A program made the translations under genes and the position numbers. Positions 48,263-61,065 of a stretch of DNA of 64,000 bases are shown piece after piece. How positions within the stretch are numbered: the stretch's first letter is position 1; each line of letters begins with the position of its first letter. Source of the stretch: Parietaria judaica (taxonomy: Eukaryota > Streptophyta > Magnoliopsida > Rosales > Urticaceae); contig OX940864.1 of assembly GCA_954871525.1 (NCBI GenBank), forward strand, positions 31,103,001-31,167,000. The letters are read 5' to 3'. The notes beneath the pieces were generated by a model that was given only the letters and a program-made list of their open reading frames with translations, had not been told where the DNA came from and made no database searches.

Positions 48263-49625
48263 GGGAAAATAGCGGCGAAAGTCCCTGACTCTGCATATTG
48301 GTTGCAGTTAAGTCCCTGTACTCAAATTTTGGTGGTAAAAGTCCCTACCGTTAGAATCTTGTTTCACATCCATCCTTATGCCGTTATCACCATGTTAAGT
48401 GCCACATAGGCTGCACAATTGTCATCCATGTCATCAAAAAAATTAAGCCAAAACTACCAAAAGTATAAAATACTAAAAAACACTGTAAACTATTAAATCT
48501 ACGAGTCGCGGTGATATTAAGTCACATTTTTAGTGAATCCATCATTTTAAAAATTCTTGTCGTTTTTTTTTTTTTGCAATTTAAATAGGTCGTTTACATT
48601 TATTTTCATTTTCTTTCTTGAAATTTTGTAACTAACGCGGAAATTGGATCTAGTGCCTCCAAATAATTACATCAAACTTTAAGATGAAATTACATCAAAA
48701 AAGTTGATAAACTAGCTCAACTTAACCAATTTTCGTAAATATGTACTTTTGCCGCGATAATTGGACAATTCGGGAATACCTTAAATTAGCAAAAACATTA
48801 TGCCAAACTCACATTTTTCTAATTATATACAATATTACAAAATGAAATTACCTCAAAAAAATTGAAAACATACCTCTAATTCACGATTTTCCAAAAAAAT
48901 GAGTACTTTTCCCAAAAGTCAACATTTCGACCAGTGGCGAACTGGCCGTCTTTGGTGGTGATTAGGATCCCGAGTCGAGGACGAGTTACGGTTAGGGACT
49001 TCGAGTCCACCTGTTCTCGTTGCCTTGAGGATTGGTGAGATATAGTGGAGTAAAGGCGCCAGCTGACTCGGCATGGTCCACCGAAATGATTTGACTTTTG
49101 TGGAGAATATTAATTTATTTATTTTATTGTTGAACGTGATAAAATTATTGAAAATGACAATTAAATGGTTAATGTTGACATTTAATTTGTTTAATTGTAA
49201 TTTGACTAATAATGGTTCGGTAAAGAGAATTGGTAATTGATCCAATTTTCGCGTTAGTTACAAAATTTCAAGAAAGAAAATGAAAATAAATGTAAACGAC
49301 CTATTTAAATTGCAAAAAAAAAAAAACGACAAGAATTTTTAAAATGATGGATTCACTAAAAATGTGACTTAATATCACCGCGACTCGTAGATTTAATAGT
49401 TTAGAGTTTTTTTAGTATTTTATACTTTTGGTAGTTTTGCCTTAATTTTTTTGATGACATGGATGACAATTGTGCAGCCTATGTGGCACTTAACATGGTG
49501 ATAACGGCATAAGGATGGATGTGAAACAAGATTCTAACGGTAGGGACTTTTACCACCAAAATTTGAGTACAGGGACTTAACTGCAACCAATATGCAGAGT
49601 CAGGGACTTTCGCCGCTATTTTCCC
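48263..49625. mobile_element. M: non-autonomous Mutator-like element with long TIRs and a captured fragment
   Basis: TIRs of about 390 bp (48263 to about 48653, and 49238-49625) are near-perfect reverse complements ending GGGAAAATAGCGGCG. The 9-bp flanks TTAATTAAA (48254-48262) and TTCATTAAA (49626-49634) match at 8 of 9 positions, the Mutator target length. The interior holds 48911-49237, a 327-bp copy of 36671-36997 from inside element T, so M looks like a Pack-MULE. It encodes no transposase. Confidence 0.88.
48911..49237. repeat. Captured 327-bp fragment inside M
   Basis: Same length as 36671-36997 and differs from it at several positions, while it matches 40323 to about 40600 almost perfectly. 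It is the homology that bounds the tandem duplication. Confidence 0.9.
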
Positions 49626-49634
49626 TTCATTAAA

Positions 49635-52600
49635 TTAAAATAAATAAATGAGCAAAACAATTAAATACTTAAATTAAAATGGCACAAGTATCTAATATAT
49701 CTAATTGGATAATAACGAAACAAATACCAAATGTTTAATCAAGTTTAGGAGCGGTCTATTTCAATTTTTTATTTTCATTGCCGTTGTTTTCTTGTTTTTA
49801 TTTAACTTAAGCTTAATAACGACATAAGTTCTTAATATTAATTATGAATTTTATTTATATTGTGCTTCACCTTTTTTTTTTTAATAAATGTTCGATATTG
49901 TTATGTGATTGTTGTTATTTATGTACTCGAAAAAAAAAAAAACAATTAAGAATTTACTTGAAAAAAAAAACCGACAAAATTTTACTTTAAGCTTCACCTG
50001 AACTAAAATCTTAGCTCTGCCACTGGACGAGTAGGTGGATATGCTTCTTAATGGTGAAAAAAACGTGATATGAGCAAATAATTATTTAACGAAGATAGGG
50101 CACAAATTAAATAATAAATATTTTTTTAAGAGTGAAGTTGATACATGCTAGTTTAAAGGAAGAACGGTCTACAAGGCACTTTTGATATATTATTAGTGCG
50201 CGCGGAAAATATTTCATGAAAAACTCGTTTTTGTAATTTGAAAACTGTATAGTGTATACTTTTTTTTTTGTGTCGTTTCTTCCATAGTATGATACGAAGA
50301 TGGTCTACTTATTGCAAAGATTGTCCTTTTATAGTGACAACGTCGTATTAAGACAAATTATGTCATTTTCACATTTTTGTAATGATTTAACTAAAAAATT
50401 ATCTATTTTTCTTTTTTGATCGCTGAAAGATATATACCGTAATATATTTTTCTCCTTTTTACTGTCATAGCCTCGAAAAATACTGAACATATCATTTTTA
50501 TCCTCAAAATCATAGCTGAATTCCGTAGAAATTAAAAGTAGAAAACAAAAACAAAATCTCGGCATTCACCGCTCTCTCAGTCATTGCATTTTCATCTTTC
50601 CGTACGTCCTTTTTCAATTCTGAAGCCTCAAAGCTTATATAGTTTTGTTCCTTCATATCATTGAATGGCGATTCTACTCGTAGCATCATGTAATTTATCT
50701 TCTTTAAGTTGTGAAGAAACAAACTACACAAACTTCCAATGTCCAAAATTTAAGAATTCTTGTCTATTAAATAAGACAAAATAAACTGTTAGCATTAATA
50801 TCAGCAATGAAAATCTATCAACATACATCAGAACAACTCTAAATTAATGTATTATTATCGAAACTATTCTAGCAGCAAAAATTAGAGTACAATGTAAGGA
50901 CATAATGGCATTTATATAGGGAGCGTTTAGAAGCGTTTTTTATTTTTATTTTGTGTGTTACAAGTTTTACTATGCTCTACACCCAGAGACATCAAAAGCT
51001 TTGTAATTTTATCAATGGCAGAAGTATTAGAAATACCGACTTTATATCAAAGAGAAAGATGAATTCTTTTGATTCTAGAAAGTGAAGAATACCTCAATGA
51101 ATTTATTAATCATCAACACATGTATATATATACATGTTTTACATCCTAAGGAAACATCTTACAACTAATTAATAATTAGTTATAACAGACTCGAAAAATG
51201 ATGATATTACATTCTAAATAGTAACACACTTATAGATGTGCGCTAATAATACCTTACACTATATAGGGAAAAAGAAACTAATTTTATAAACATTTTAACT
51301 ATATCAATACTCTTTGTATCATCAAATACCAAAAATTTCATAAATACAAATCAACATTCTTGGAATCATCAGTCAGTGTTGTCAATTAAAAAAATCAGTA
51401 TCATATAGTCTCCGTTAATAATATCAATTCAACACTTCTACTGAACGCTTCATCAATAAAATTTTCTATTATATTTACTATTTCAAGCAGAAATACAAAA
51501 CAAATCAGACGAAAAAAAACACTCGTATCGGCAGAAATCAAACATATGTGAACAACAACCTCGAAACTATGGCGAAGTCAGCGATTGCGAGGAACTGAAT
51601 TACAATGTAAAGCTTGGCATAACTGTATACTATAAATTATAAAGTTAACACTATGATATAATCAACGTCGTTGAAATTTCTAAAAATGAAAAGGCTTTAC
51701 TTATGCGTGACCGGTGGACTCGACTTTTAATACACAACATCATGATTCGTGAAAAAACTTTTGCCATTCTCAGGGTTATTGATTTCCTAAAGTTAACCGT
51801 ACTTTTCAATTATAAGCTATCATCTAAGATTATTTCTTGTACAATCGAAAAGTGCAAAAACCTCGAACTCTAAATCACCAATTTAACAAAAACTACAAAG
51901 CCAGACAAGGCAGCCTGTATTGTGGCTGACTCGCGGTTAGAAGTGCCCTATGAAGTGGGGGCTCGGTTAAGGCCCTTGGAGCCTGCCCGATTGCACACAT
52001 TTAAATTGTGGTCCAAGTAACATTTAAAATATGTTTTGGGCATACATCTATAATTTCTACATAATAAAATGTCAAAACATTATCCTATACATATGTATCT
52101 GTGCAATATATATAAGTATTTGATAGAATAGAGCATTGAAGAAACCATTTTTTTTCCCTATTACATATACTTCAACACACTATTGCTCACCCAAAAAATA
52201 CTCATTTTTTTTATTTTTATTTTTTGCTCGATAGAAGGGCCAAAGACTTTCTAAAGATATATTAGTATTTCTGTATGATATTTTCAATGGAACCCTCGTA
52301 TATTTCCTCTCATTGCCCACCTGATTTAGCAGCAATTAGAAGAGAGAAAAAGAAAAGCTAGTAAAAATACAGCTAGCTTTCCCACATCATTGCAATAATC
52401 TTTTTGTACTAGGTTGAATAATTGCATTCTCTTTATTGATAGGATCATAGTAATTAGTGACAATAGTGACGACATGGGCATTTTGAAAAGACATTTTTCC
52501 AAAGCTCTAACTTTTAAAGTTCAAATTTCAAATCAAGAGCTAATTTTGCTGCTTAAAAACCCCATACTTTAATTATAGCAAACAGATAGTTGACTTGCGT

Positions 52601-52772
52601 GTTGTCTGATTCCAAAATACAAATTGTTATATATTTATGTAGAGTTTGTAAATGTAAACAAGAAAATTACGCTCATATTTAAACTCATGCATAAATGCTC
52701 TGCTAATGATCAAATTATTCAATGGTTGCGGTTTGAAAACATACGTTTTAATAAACATTTTTTTAAGGATAA
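49635..52772. other. AT-rich DNA without firm feature
   Basis: Two overlapping minus-strand frames of 78 codons (50329-50746) have no domain I recognise. At 51000-51190 the minus strand resembles a copia LTR (TGTTATAACTAATTATTAAT near 51188, a TATA run, then pyrimidine-rich sequence), but I find no partner, target duplication or primer site. The rest is unassigned. Confidence 0.4.
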
Positions 52773-53730
52773 ATTGCGGCTAAAGTATTTAATATTTTAA
52801 ATTTTTTGAAATATGTCCTCAAACTTTTTTTTAGTGGCTAATATGCCCAAACTGCATTCTGTTAGTGGCGGTTAGTGGCGAATGTTCTCACCATTAAGTT
52901 TTTATTTTCACTATTAAATTTTGCCACATTCGTTGCCACGTCACCCAACCACGTGGCATTTTTTAATTTTTATTTTTTATTTTTTATTTTTCTTAAGCAT
53001 TACTTTTTTTTTATATCGGTCCCAGGGTGCCTTTTTTACACCGGGCTAGGGTTTAATATATACAGTTTATATCGGTTTTAAATTGACTTTTATATTTTTA
53101 TATTTCCTTTTAAAAATATAAAGTTTATATATATATATATGTATTGTATACAGTATATATATACAATTTATATATGTATTATGTATCGTGTAAAGTTTAT
53201 ACAATTTATATGTATTATATATATAAAGTATAAATATAAACTGCTTATATATAATATATATACATATATATATAATATATGTACATATATATATATATAA
53301 ACTGTATAAAGTATATAAGAACTGTATATATATACAATATATATAAACTGTATATATTTATACAATACAAATATATAAACCGTATTTATTTAAAAGGCAA
53401 AATAAAAGTATAAAAGGCAACCTAATAAGTTAACTCAAAAACCGATCTAAATAAGTCAACCCCAGCCCGTATATAAAAGGCAACCTAAAACCGATATAAA
53501 TGCTAGAAAAAATAATGCTTAAAAAAAATAAAAATAAAAATAAAATAAAAAATGCAACGTGACGGTCAACTGACACGTGGCTGGGTGACGTGGCAGCCAA
53601 TGTAGTAAAATTTAACGGTGAAAATAAAAAATCAACGGAGAGAACACTAGCCGCTAACAGAATGCAGTTTGGGCACATTAGCCACCAAAAAGAGTTTGGG
53701 TACTTATAGGGTAAAGATGGAGGCCTAAAA
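52773..53730. mobile_element. Inverted-repeat element (MULE- or MITE-like) with AT-rich centre
   Basis: The arms at about 52805-52990 and 53505-53715 are reverse complements with mismatches, sharing TTTGGGCA/TGCCCAAA, CTGCATTCTGTTAG and GCCACGTCACCCA. The centre (53090-53400) is a degenerate TATATA/TAAACTGTATA run. The outer ends align poorly and no target duplication is clear. Open frames here are products of the AT repeat. Confidence 0.65.
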
Positions 53731-53852
53731 TCTCGCTAAGTGAACTCGAACTCAATTATGCTGGCGCCAATAAACACAAAGAAAGAACCGGGGCTCAAAA
53801 TAATATACATGAAAATATCAAAATTTACACACCAAGTCAAAAGAGAAGAGAA

Positions 53853-54758
53853 TTATCTAAACTTAAAGCTCTCTCTCAAACAAATGTCATAAATTACAAA
53901 AGACGAAGTAAAATACGGGTGCGAGTGCCACCAGTGATTAAACTGATTTTGACCACCAAAATTAGCTAATGCATTGGCTGCTTTATTTCCCTCCCGAACG
54001 ATATGTGACACTCTGAAGTTGATGACATCCACAAAACAGATGCATTTGGACCAGTGAACCCATAACCTCAGAGAACTAAACTCGATTTCTTCTGAAAAAG
54101 TTGAACAACATATATGTAGAATGGCACTCGAGCCATAAGTTATCCAAATGAAATTACATCGACTTTTAATGAACTGCAAATATTGCAGCCATCACTTAAA
54201 CTTCATAAGCAAAAGCGTTATCTCAATTATGCATTTGCTCCCATTAAAGGAACATCAACAACGTTGCAATCGTTAGAGCAAACTCTAAAATCCCGGGAAG
54301 AGCTAAACGTCTGAGGACTTTATGATTTTTCATGTGCCCTTTTGACCGCATTGAAATCGCCAAACACCAACCAAGGAAATGAAATTGTAGTCGATAAATT
54401 CACAAAATCCGCATATAGATTTCTCCAAGACACCGAGATATCGAGGCATAAACACACGAAAAGTCATGACAAAAACCTTTTATAAAAGTAGTAAAATTGA
54501 CATGTTGATCCCTAATACTCACGGAGCTAAGTGGCTCGATAGAACTTTTCTGCAAACCCCATAATGAGGGGATAAGACAGTTATTTGACTCAATAAAATC
54601 TAGATTCAAAGCAACCCAATACCTGTATAGAATCAAATTTTTAAAGGCGTTCATTGGCTCATCAATGCAGAAGTCATAAAACGGTTACAGGAATTAGCGA
54701 GGCATGTTTGAGTGTTAACGTTCGTGAAACCCCTGCAATTCCAAAATTGGACAATCAT
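53853..54758 (-). pseudogene. L1-type LINE ORF2 remnant (endonuclease plus RNase H pieces)
   Basis: On the minus strand the ATG at 54758 starts MIVQFWNCRGFTN, the usual start of plant L1 ORF2 (apurinic endonuclease domain). Pieces follow in different frames: MNAFKNLI (54654), SSIEPLSSVSIRDQHVNFTT (about 54545), CVYASISR, and in another frame a stretch like VFGDFNA (about 54345). An RNase H-like piece (53853-54179) ends with VSHIVREGNKAANALANFGG. The reverse transcriptase between them is missing, so an internal deletion joined the two ends. There are many stops and frameshifts. The upstream part continues across the inserted G2 element at 63429-64000. Confidence 0.75.
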
Positions 54759-54864
54759 TGATATCTAGTAGGTATTTCAGTTGTTCATTTGCTCTGAAAA
54801 ACTTCATCACCTTCCATAATAACTTGCTTCTTCTTTCTCGAAAGTGAAGTCTATTGATCATTAT

Positions 54865-57800
54865 TGTTATATGCAATTTTAGAGATATGTAAAATTTGGG
54901 CCCCATTGGCGAAAGTCAAAGCCCGCAAGCAAAGTCAAGGCTCGTTTAGCCCAATCTCAAGCCCATCTGGCGAAGCCCGAAGGATCGGTCCCGAAGACGA
55001 AACTCGAATGACAAAGGGACATCCCTGAGAGCTGGTCGGTGCGGCCAGTTAAGCAATGACATCCCTCATGCCCACCGGCAACAAGGCGTTATGATATCGA
55101 TATACCTCAAAGCCACCGGCGACAAGGCGATAAGCCGACAAGGCGACGAGGCGACTGTTGGGGAAAATGATTACCGTCCCCTCCGTCATATCTCGGGATG
55201 GGCCCTCGATCCTTCAGGGTAACCTTTAAAAAATATTTTCACGGAAAGGCCCATTTTACACTTTCCGATGTTACTTTCCTTACTAGGATCGAGCACCGGG
55301 ATACCGGAGATCCGATCGGATAAATAATTAGTTATTTAATAAACACGAGATTATTAATTCTAGTCACGGAAATAAACAAAGCGATAAATATTTGCATTTA
55401 TTAACCCAATGCATAAGGCCGTACCTCATTGGCGATGATGACTTCCACTGCGCTTTCTGAATTTCGGCAGAGCTTCCGCCGGACATGAGATTTCACCTAT
55501 GGAATTTGAGCAGGGCTTCCGCCGCTCTTGAGACTTCTTCACGCCAAAGGAAACTCCCACAGTCTTCCGGGATATTCTCCTGAACTCGTCGTACCCAAAG
55601 CGTGGGCTTCGTCGACAGAACTTCGTTGCATGATAGCATATGCGATTTCTAAGCTTTCGGGAAGAGAATTTCCTTAAGCCGAACTTTCTAGAGGGAAGAG
55701 GATTTTTTGAGAGCTTCACTATGAGAGGGAGCACGAATTTTGTGATGTGAGAATGATATTGGACATGTGAAACTAGCTTGGTATTTATAGGAAAAACCAT
55801 GCACACAAATTTCCATGAATAGGTAAATCAATTTGTCTTAATTAGTATTATTCACAAATCAATCAAAGACTTTTTCCAACCTTCCATGATAGGTAGAAAA
55901 CGAAATTTGATGATTAAAATACCTAAGATTTATTTTTATGTTATTAAAATAAATACCAAGAAAATCAAATACTTAACATGATTAGGTATAATTCGATTTC
56001 TCTATTATTTAATCAATGGAATATATTTTCTTCAATTAAAATAAATACAAAGAAATTCCATCTCCTTCCATGATTAGGAGATGTCGAATTCTTTAATTAT
56101 TTTTAACCAAAAATTAATTCCAATTAAATCAATTAAGATGATACATGATTTACCAATCCTTTCCTTATATGTAATGAACCTATCAATCAAATATTATCAT
56201 GAATCAATCAATATTAAATTCCCATGCAATATGAATCTTATGATTAAAACTTGATAATCAAGTTTCATGATTCATGCACAATTTAAATTCATGACATGAT
56301 TCTTTAATTAAATGATTAAGGTTAATACCATATTTATATGTAATCACCTCAGGATTTAGATTAATTACCATTTGATCATCATTTGCGACTTGATTCTAAA
56401 GTTATCAGGGACGGTATTAGTTTAGTAACTTTCACAAATCAGTCAGGTCCAGTCTAGTGTGAAGTCGCTTCACACTTAGTGCACTCAATCAGTATTACAG
56501 CAATACTGCAATCCGGATCGGATTACTATATTTGAGTCACACTAATGGTTGACAATTAAGAGGCTCCCACCTTCTTAATTAAACCACAGACTATCTTTTA
56601 GTTCATTTATTGTATTTACCAATCTTCTCTCACATTGACTCTTTTGTGATAGTAAAATACAATTGCAACATTGATGAACTATGGATACATTCATTTAATC
56701 TTTAGCACTATAATAAGATTTTAACTAATAAGACTTTACTTTATTTCTTCGGAAATGACAAAGTGCTTATACAAGGGGTGAATACTTCTGATTTAAGGGC
56801 ACAACCCTAACAGCGACAAGCCGACGATGCGAAAAGCCGACAAGGCTACATGCCAACGAGGCGACAAGGCGACGAGGCGACAAGCCGACAAGCCGACGAG
56901 GCGACAAGGCAAATGGCGCACCTTTACTTGGTCACCAAGGAACGACACACCAATCATCTCCCTGATTCATGGGGAAATGGTCACCACATTTTTCTATAAA
57001 TAGGAGGCTTCTCCTCCTCATTTCAAACACTTTTCCACACTTGGAATTCTCTCTCTAAAATGAGAGCTTCTCTCTCTAGAATTCTCATTCTCCCTTCGAG
57101 TTTGGTGCCGAAATTCTGCTCCTCGGAGTCTCGCGTATTTTGGCTCGTCAGGTACAAGGATGAAACTCGATCCATGGCAGACGTCATGCCATGCCGACCT
57201 TCGATCCATGTCGACGTCCGATCTTTGTCAAGGTGAGGGCCCTTGGTTACCTAGGGTCGTTGACATCGATGCCCAGACATGCCATCTGAGGCATGTCGCC
57301 TCGACGCCTCCTAGCTCTGGCACCTAGTTGGTGCAACTAGCTTCGCCATCTAGCTACGTCGACAGAGACCCCCGTCTTCCCAATCAGCTCCCGGCTTGCC
57401 CAGGCAATCTCAGGTACGTACGCCCTAACCTCCCACTTTGATCTATGTGATGATCGGATCCCTTTAAAGGGTACGTAGACAGCCTTTCACGAGGTGCGGC
57501 ATCAAATATTTTTTACCCTTTTATCTTTTCCCCGTCTTCAAGCATATACAATGACAAGCGTCATAGAGGCGTCGGACGTTCAATCCTCCGATTCTCCTAG
57601 ACGTGTTCTACATGTGCAGGTTACAGGAACGTCTTGCCATCAAGGATGATGTCGTGAAGGCCGACGACCTCGAGCCTAGGGTTCGCCATGGATCCAACTC
57701 TATGGTGACGTCCTTACTTAGAGGTTCGTCGGAGACAACCACCTTAAGTTAACGCTCATCAGGACAGCTCATGCCACGCTGGAAGGGACTATCCGCCTTC

Positions 57801-57867
57801 AGCTAAGTCATCCTTCATTGATTTACCATTCAATTATCCAAGTATTCCTCGGGTCCCGCTCGAAGAC
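54865..57867 (+). repeat. 5' LTR of G2, split by solo LTR N and 3'-truncated
   Basis: Matches 61961 to about 63378 of the right LTR. Alignment stops after TCGGGTCCCGCTCG (57849-57862), where it runs into gag sequence. Confidence 0.9.
55156..56812 (-). mobile_element. Solo LTR N, minus orientation, in the left LTR of G2
   Basis: 1,657 bp, bounded by TGTTGGGG and CCTAACA, with a perfect duplication GCGAC (55151-55155 and 56813-56817). On the minus strand it aligns loosely with A/B/C (the GGAGAATATCCCGGAAGA-type block, the GAGGTACGGCCTTATGCATT block, and TGTT starts), so it is a diverged relative of that family. It landed inside the 8-bp repeat array of the LTR. Confidence 0.88.
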
Positions 57868-58998
57868 TGCCGGGTTGCCCGGAGGATCGCCGGGGGGTCG
57901 CCATGACGTATACCCCGACATCGCTGGAGGACGCCACGACGCTCTCGACCCTCACCGGGTTGCCCAGGGGGTCGCCAGGCAGACTCAGCCGCCTCGTCAA
58001 ATTCCACCAGCTCAAATCAGGAATGAAGACAGTGTCAACGACGCTTCGCAGAGGCCAGTTGATGCCCACGACGAAGAAATAACAGGAGATAGCAAGGGCA
58101 ACGGAGGTCGCCAGGACCACCCGGGGGGTCGTCAGGAGGTTCGCCAGGCCAAAGATCCTGAAGACGTGGAAGACCGCCGTAACTGCCCCGGCCCTCGCCA
58201 GGCTCGCCCGAGGGTCGTCAGGAGGTTCGCCAAGCCAAAGATCCCGAAGACGTGCAAGACCACCGGAACTGCCCGGACCCTCGCCAGGTTCGCCTAGGGG
58301 GTCGTCAGGAGGTTCGCCAGGCCGAAGATCCGGAAGACGTCGAAGATCGCCGGAACTGCCCGGACCCTCGCCAGGCTCGCCTGGGGGATCGTCAGGAGGT
58401 TCGCCAGGCCAAAGATCCCGAAGACGTGGAAGACCACCGGAAGTGCCCGGACGCTTGCCAGGCTCGCCCGGGGGGTTGTTAAGAGGTTCGCCAGGCCGAA
58501 GAAGTTGAAGACCGCCGGAACTGCCCGGACCCTCGCCACACTCGCCCGGGGGGTCGTCAGGAGGTTTTCCTGGCCGAAGATCCCGAAGACGTTGAATACC
58601 GGCGAAAATTCCCGGACCCTCGCCAGGCTCGCCCGGGAGGTCGTCAGGAAGTTCGCCAGGCCGATGACTTTAACGACATGGAGCACCGAAGGAACACCCC
58701 CGACCCTCGCCAGGCTCGCCTGGAGGGTCGCCAAGGGAACCTTCGTGACGAAGACCGCAACCTTGCCAGGGCGTACCAAGACCGCCTGGTAGGTCGCCAA
58801 CCCTCACCAAGACGCAAAAACGGAAGACGAGCTAAAGTTATCTACCTCGAAGACTACAGAGAAGACCAACAATGCGGCCGCTGGGCCTCGCCCGACCGCC
58901 GCCTAGGTCACCACGAGCCTCGCCAACCGCAACGCGATGACATATTCGACCTCCTCCAAGGGACGCAGAAGGAAATCCAAGACTTGCGCTCTGCCTAG
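57868..58998 (+). pseudogene. N-terminal gag region of G2 with 29-residue repeats, frame-broken
   Basis: Follows the truncated LTR. A stretch at about 58010-58130 (AQIRNEDSVNDASQRPVDAH) matches the G1 gag N-terminus (AQIGNEDGVINASQMSVDDH). The tandem units then read EDPEDVEDRRNCPDPRQARL in one frame, and the array changes frame more than once. 58678-58998 is open: HRRNTPDPRQARLEGRQGNL ... RRAKVIYLEDYRED ... ending in a stop after LRSA, parallel to the corresponding G1 piece. The normal gag start is not preserved. Confidence 0.75.
58131..58730 (+). repeat. Tandem array, seven units of 87 bp (29 codons)
   Basis: Unit marks (G-T-C-A-G-G-A-G-G-T-T type) fall at 58131, 58217, 58304, 58391, 58478, 58556 and 58643, that is spacings of 86, 87, 87, 87, 78 and 87. 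The unit is 29 codons, so unit gains keep the frame. G1 has about two such units at the same place in gag. Confidence 0.92.
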
Positions 58999-59022
58999 GA
59001 CCGTGGCGCGAGAGGCCGTGCC

Positions 59023-60159
59023 GTGCTCAATGGGACTATGTCCCCACTCGCACCACACCTACTCGACGAAGAAGTCGTAGGCGACCTATGCTTCGCAAGC
59101 AACCTTATCTATGACAGGAAAGGAGATCCAGTCTACCACCTCATCCAGTACCAGACGATCATGCAAATGAAGAAGTGCTCAGCCTCGACGATATGCCAAG
59201 CATTTTGCCTAACCCTTACGGGAACGACGTTCGAATGGTACCAGCGGCTACTCAAGGCGAGCATCTACTCTTTCAACCAGCTCAAGGACCTTTTCCTCGC
59301 CCGCTTTGCCGGCGCAGTGACTCAAAGAAAAGAGAAATCCTACCTTTGGCCAATCAAGCAGAATACCGACGAATCCCTGCAGAAGTTCATCAACCGCTTC
59401 GTCAAATAATCCAACAAGGTAAATGACTACACCGACAGCGATGTCGTCATCACCCTCATCGACGGACTACAGACCAGGGAGTTCTTAATCTCCCTCGTGA
59501 AGGAAAGATCGTCGACCATGAGAGAGCTCATGACAAGAGTAGCCCAGCACATCTCCGTGGAAGAGTACCTCACCAGCGGGAAGTCGACGGAGTCAGGGAG
59601 TCACCGACGAAACTATGACCGTTCCTCCGACGAACCGAAGATGAAGAAAAGTTGCACGGACGACAACCGGAGCCAAATGGCGATACCGCAAGGAGGTCAG
59701 GAAACAAGGAAACCATTCCGCCCTGACAGGAGAGACTACACGCCGCTGACGACTACACCAGATGAGATCTACACCATGTACGGCGACATGTTCAAGAAGC
59801 CTCCTCCGCATAACAAGCCTGCGAAGGATAGGAGCCGATACTGCCAATTCCATCGTGACCACGGTCACCCGATGACGCAGTACTACCAGTTGAAGGATCA
59901 AATTGAAAACCTAATCAAGGAAGGACATTTAAAGGAGTTCGTCAAGAAGCTCATGGCGAATGACGGGGGGCGTGCCGACCCCACTCTTAACGATGGCACA
60001 ACCGACGACTCAAGGCGAAGACAGAGGGAAAGCCGTAGCGGCAACCCCGCTGAACGTCGTATCAACAATCATCGGAGGACCAGAAACTGGCGACTCAGGC
60101 CAAAGCAGACGGAGCTACGCACGCACAACGGAGAAAGGATGGTCGCCAAACCAGGTTAA
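59023..60159 (+). pseudogene. gag core of G2, one in-frame stop
   Basis: Capsid region with VVGDLCFASNLIYDRKGDPV, AFCLTLTGTTFEWYQRLLKA and LKDLFLARFAGAVTQRKEKS. A TAA at 59407 interrupts it (NRFVK stop SNKVNDYTD), and the same frame continues to 60159. The end part carries YCQFHRDHGHPMTQYYQLKD, the altered zinc-knuckle region of Tat gag; the third Cys position of the usual motif is Tyr here (YYQLKD). Compare G1 23707-24252, which lacks the stop. Confidence 0.85.
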
Positions 60160-60641
60160 CCTGATGGGCTCAACACCTCCAATCCGCACTAGTGAAGCCA
60201 TCGCCTTCGCAAAAGGCGAAGCTCTCAACATCCACCACCAGCAATAGTCGCCGCCATCAGCGAAGGATTCAGCAATCTCAGCATCACCAGACGAGGAGAA
60301 CCAGGAGGGGACGCGAAAAATCCAGCAGCCGTTATCGGACTAAGAGAGATATTCGCCTTCTTGTGACGATACAAGAAGACCCTGGACCAATCCAGGAAGA
60401 CGAACGAAGCCGCACCAGAAGATCCTCCAAACTACACGACGTACAGGCGCCCCGTCGATAAGATGTTCAACCACCTACGCTTTATCAAGCGAAAGATCAA
60501 CCTCGCCAAGCAAAGGAGCGAAGAAGAACGCCAGCCAGAGGTCGCCAAGAAAAGATAATCAAAGGCTGCCATAGTCGCCGAGCAAACTCACGGCGCCAAC
60601 ACCCCTGCGGCTGAAGAAAGAAGACGAAGGATGCGCCGCCA
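60160..60641 (+). pseudogene. Protease-to-RNase H linker of G2, decayed
   Basis: Read across frames it gives NPAAVIGLREIFAF, KKTLDQSRKTNEAAPEDPPN and VDKMFNHLRFIKRKINLAKQ, matching the G1 segment 22840-22640. The protease active-site region itself is gone; gag sequence at 60200-60240 runs straight into this linker. Confidence 0.7.
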
Positions 60642-61065
60642 AGCAGAAGATCTGCGCCCAATGGGCCGGTATGGAGTATGCACATCAGGGGAGTCAACGG
60701 CGACACCAGCGCAGGAGCAAGAATCGTCATAACCAACCCTTAAGGAGAGAAGTCGAAATACGCCGGCCTTAAGTGATGAAGCCGAACGCGGAGCGCTACT
60801 CGCCAATCTGAACATCGCCGAAAGGCTCAACATGAAGAATCTACAGGTACACTGCAACTCACGGAAGATCACAAGCCAGATGAACGGCGGACTACCGACA
60901 CACGAAGACAAGACACTGACGCAGCTGCAAGAAGCCATGGACCACCTCCAGCCAATGGCGTGGGACAAGATCACCTGGATCCCTTCAACCGCCAACGACG
61001 AAGTAGCCACACTAGCTCGAGCAATGAGCAGAAAAGGAGAAGACGAACCTGCAAACAGACGTTGA
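60642..61065 (+). pseudogene. RNase H remnant of G2
   Basis: The first half is in broken frames (MGRYGVCTSG corresponds to GPVWSMHIS of G1 after a shift). The second half is open from 60832: MKNLQVHCNSRKITSQMNGG, THEDKTLTQLQEAMDHLQ and ITWIPSTANDEVATLARAMS, about 75 percent like G1 by eye. It cannot be active. Confidence 0.75.

Larger units (their letters stand above)
40323..48910. repeat. Tandem duplication unit 2 (complete copia version)
   Basis: The second copy of the unit, 8,588 bp because it carries the whole copia element (4,942 bp longer). Its first 280 or so bases match the fragment inside M (48911-49237) better than unit 1: CCAGTGGCG, GTCTTTGGTGG, ACGGTTAGGG and CACCTGTTCTCG are shared with M and differ in unit 1. 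Confidence 0.95.

Noticed and set aside
53168..53365. Tyr/Ile-rich minus-strand frame
   Set aside because: It is the translation of an AT dinucleotide-rich stretch inside the inverted-repeat element.
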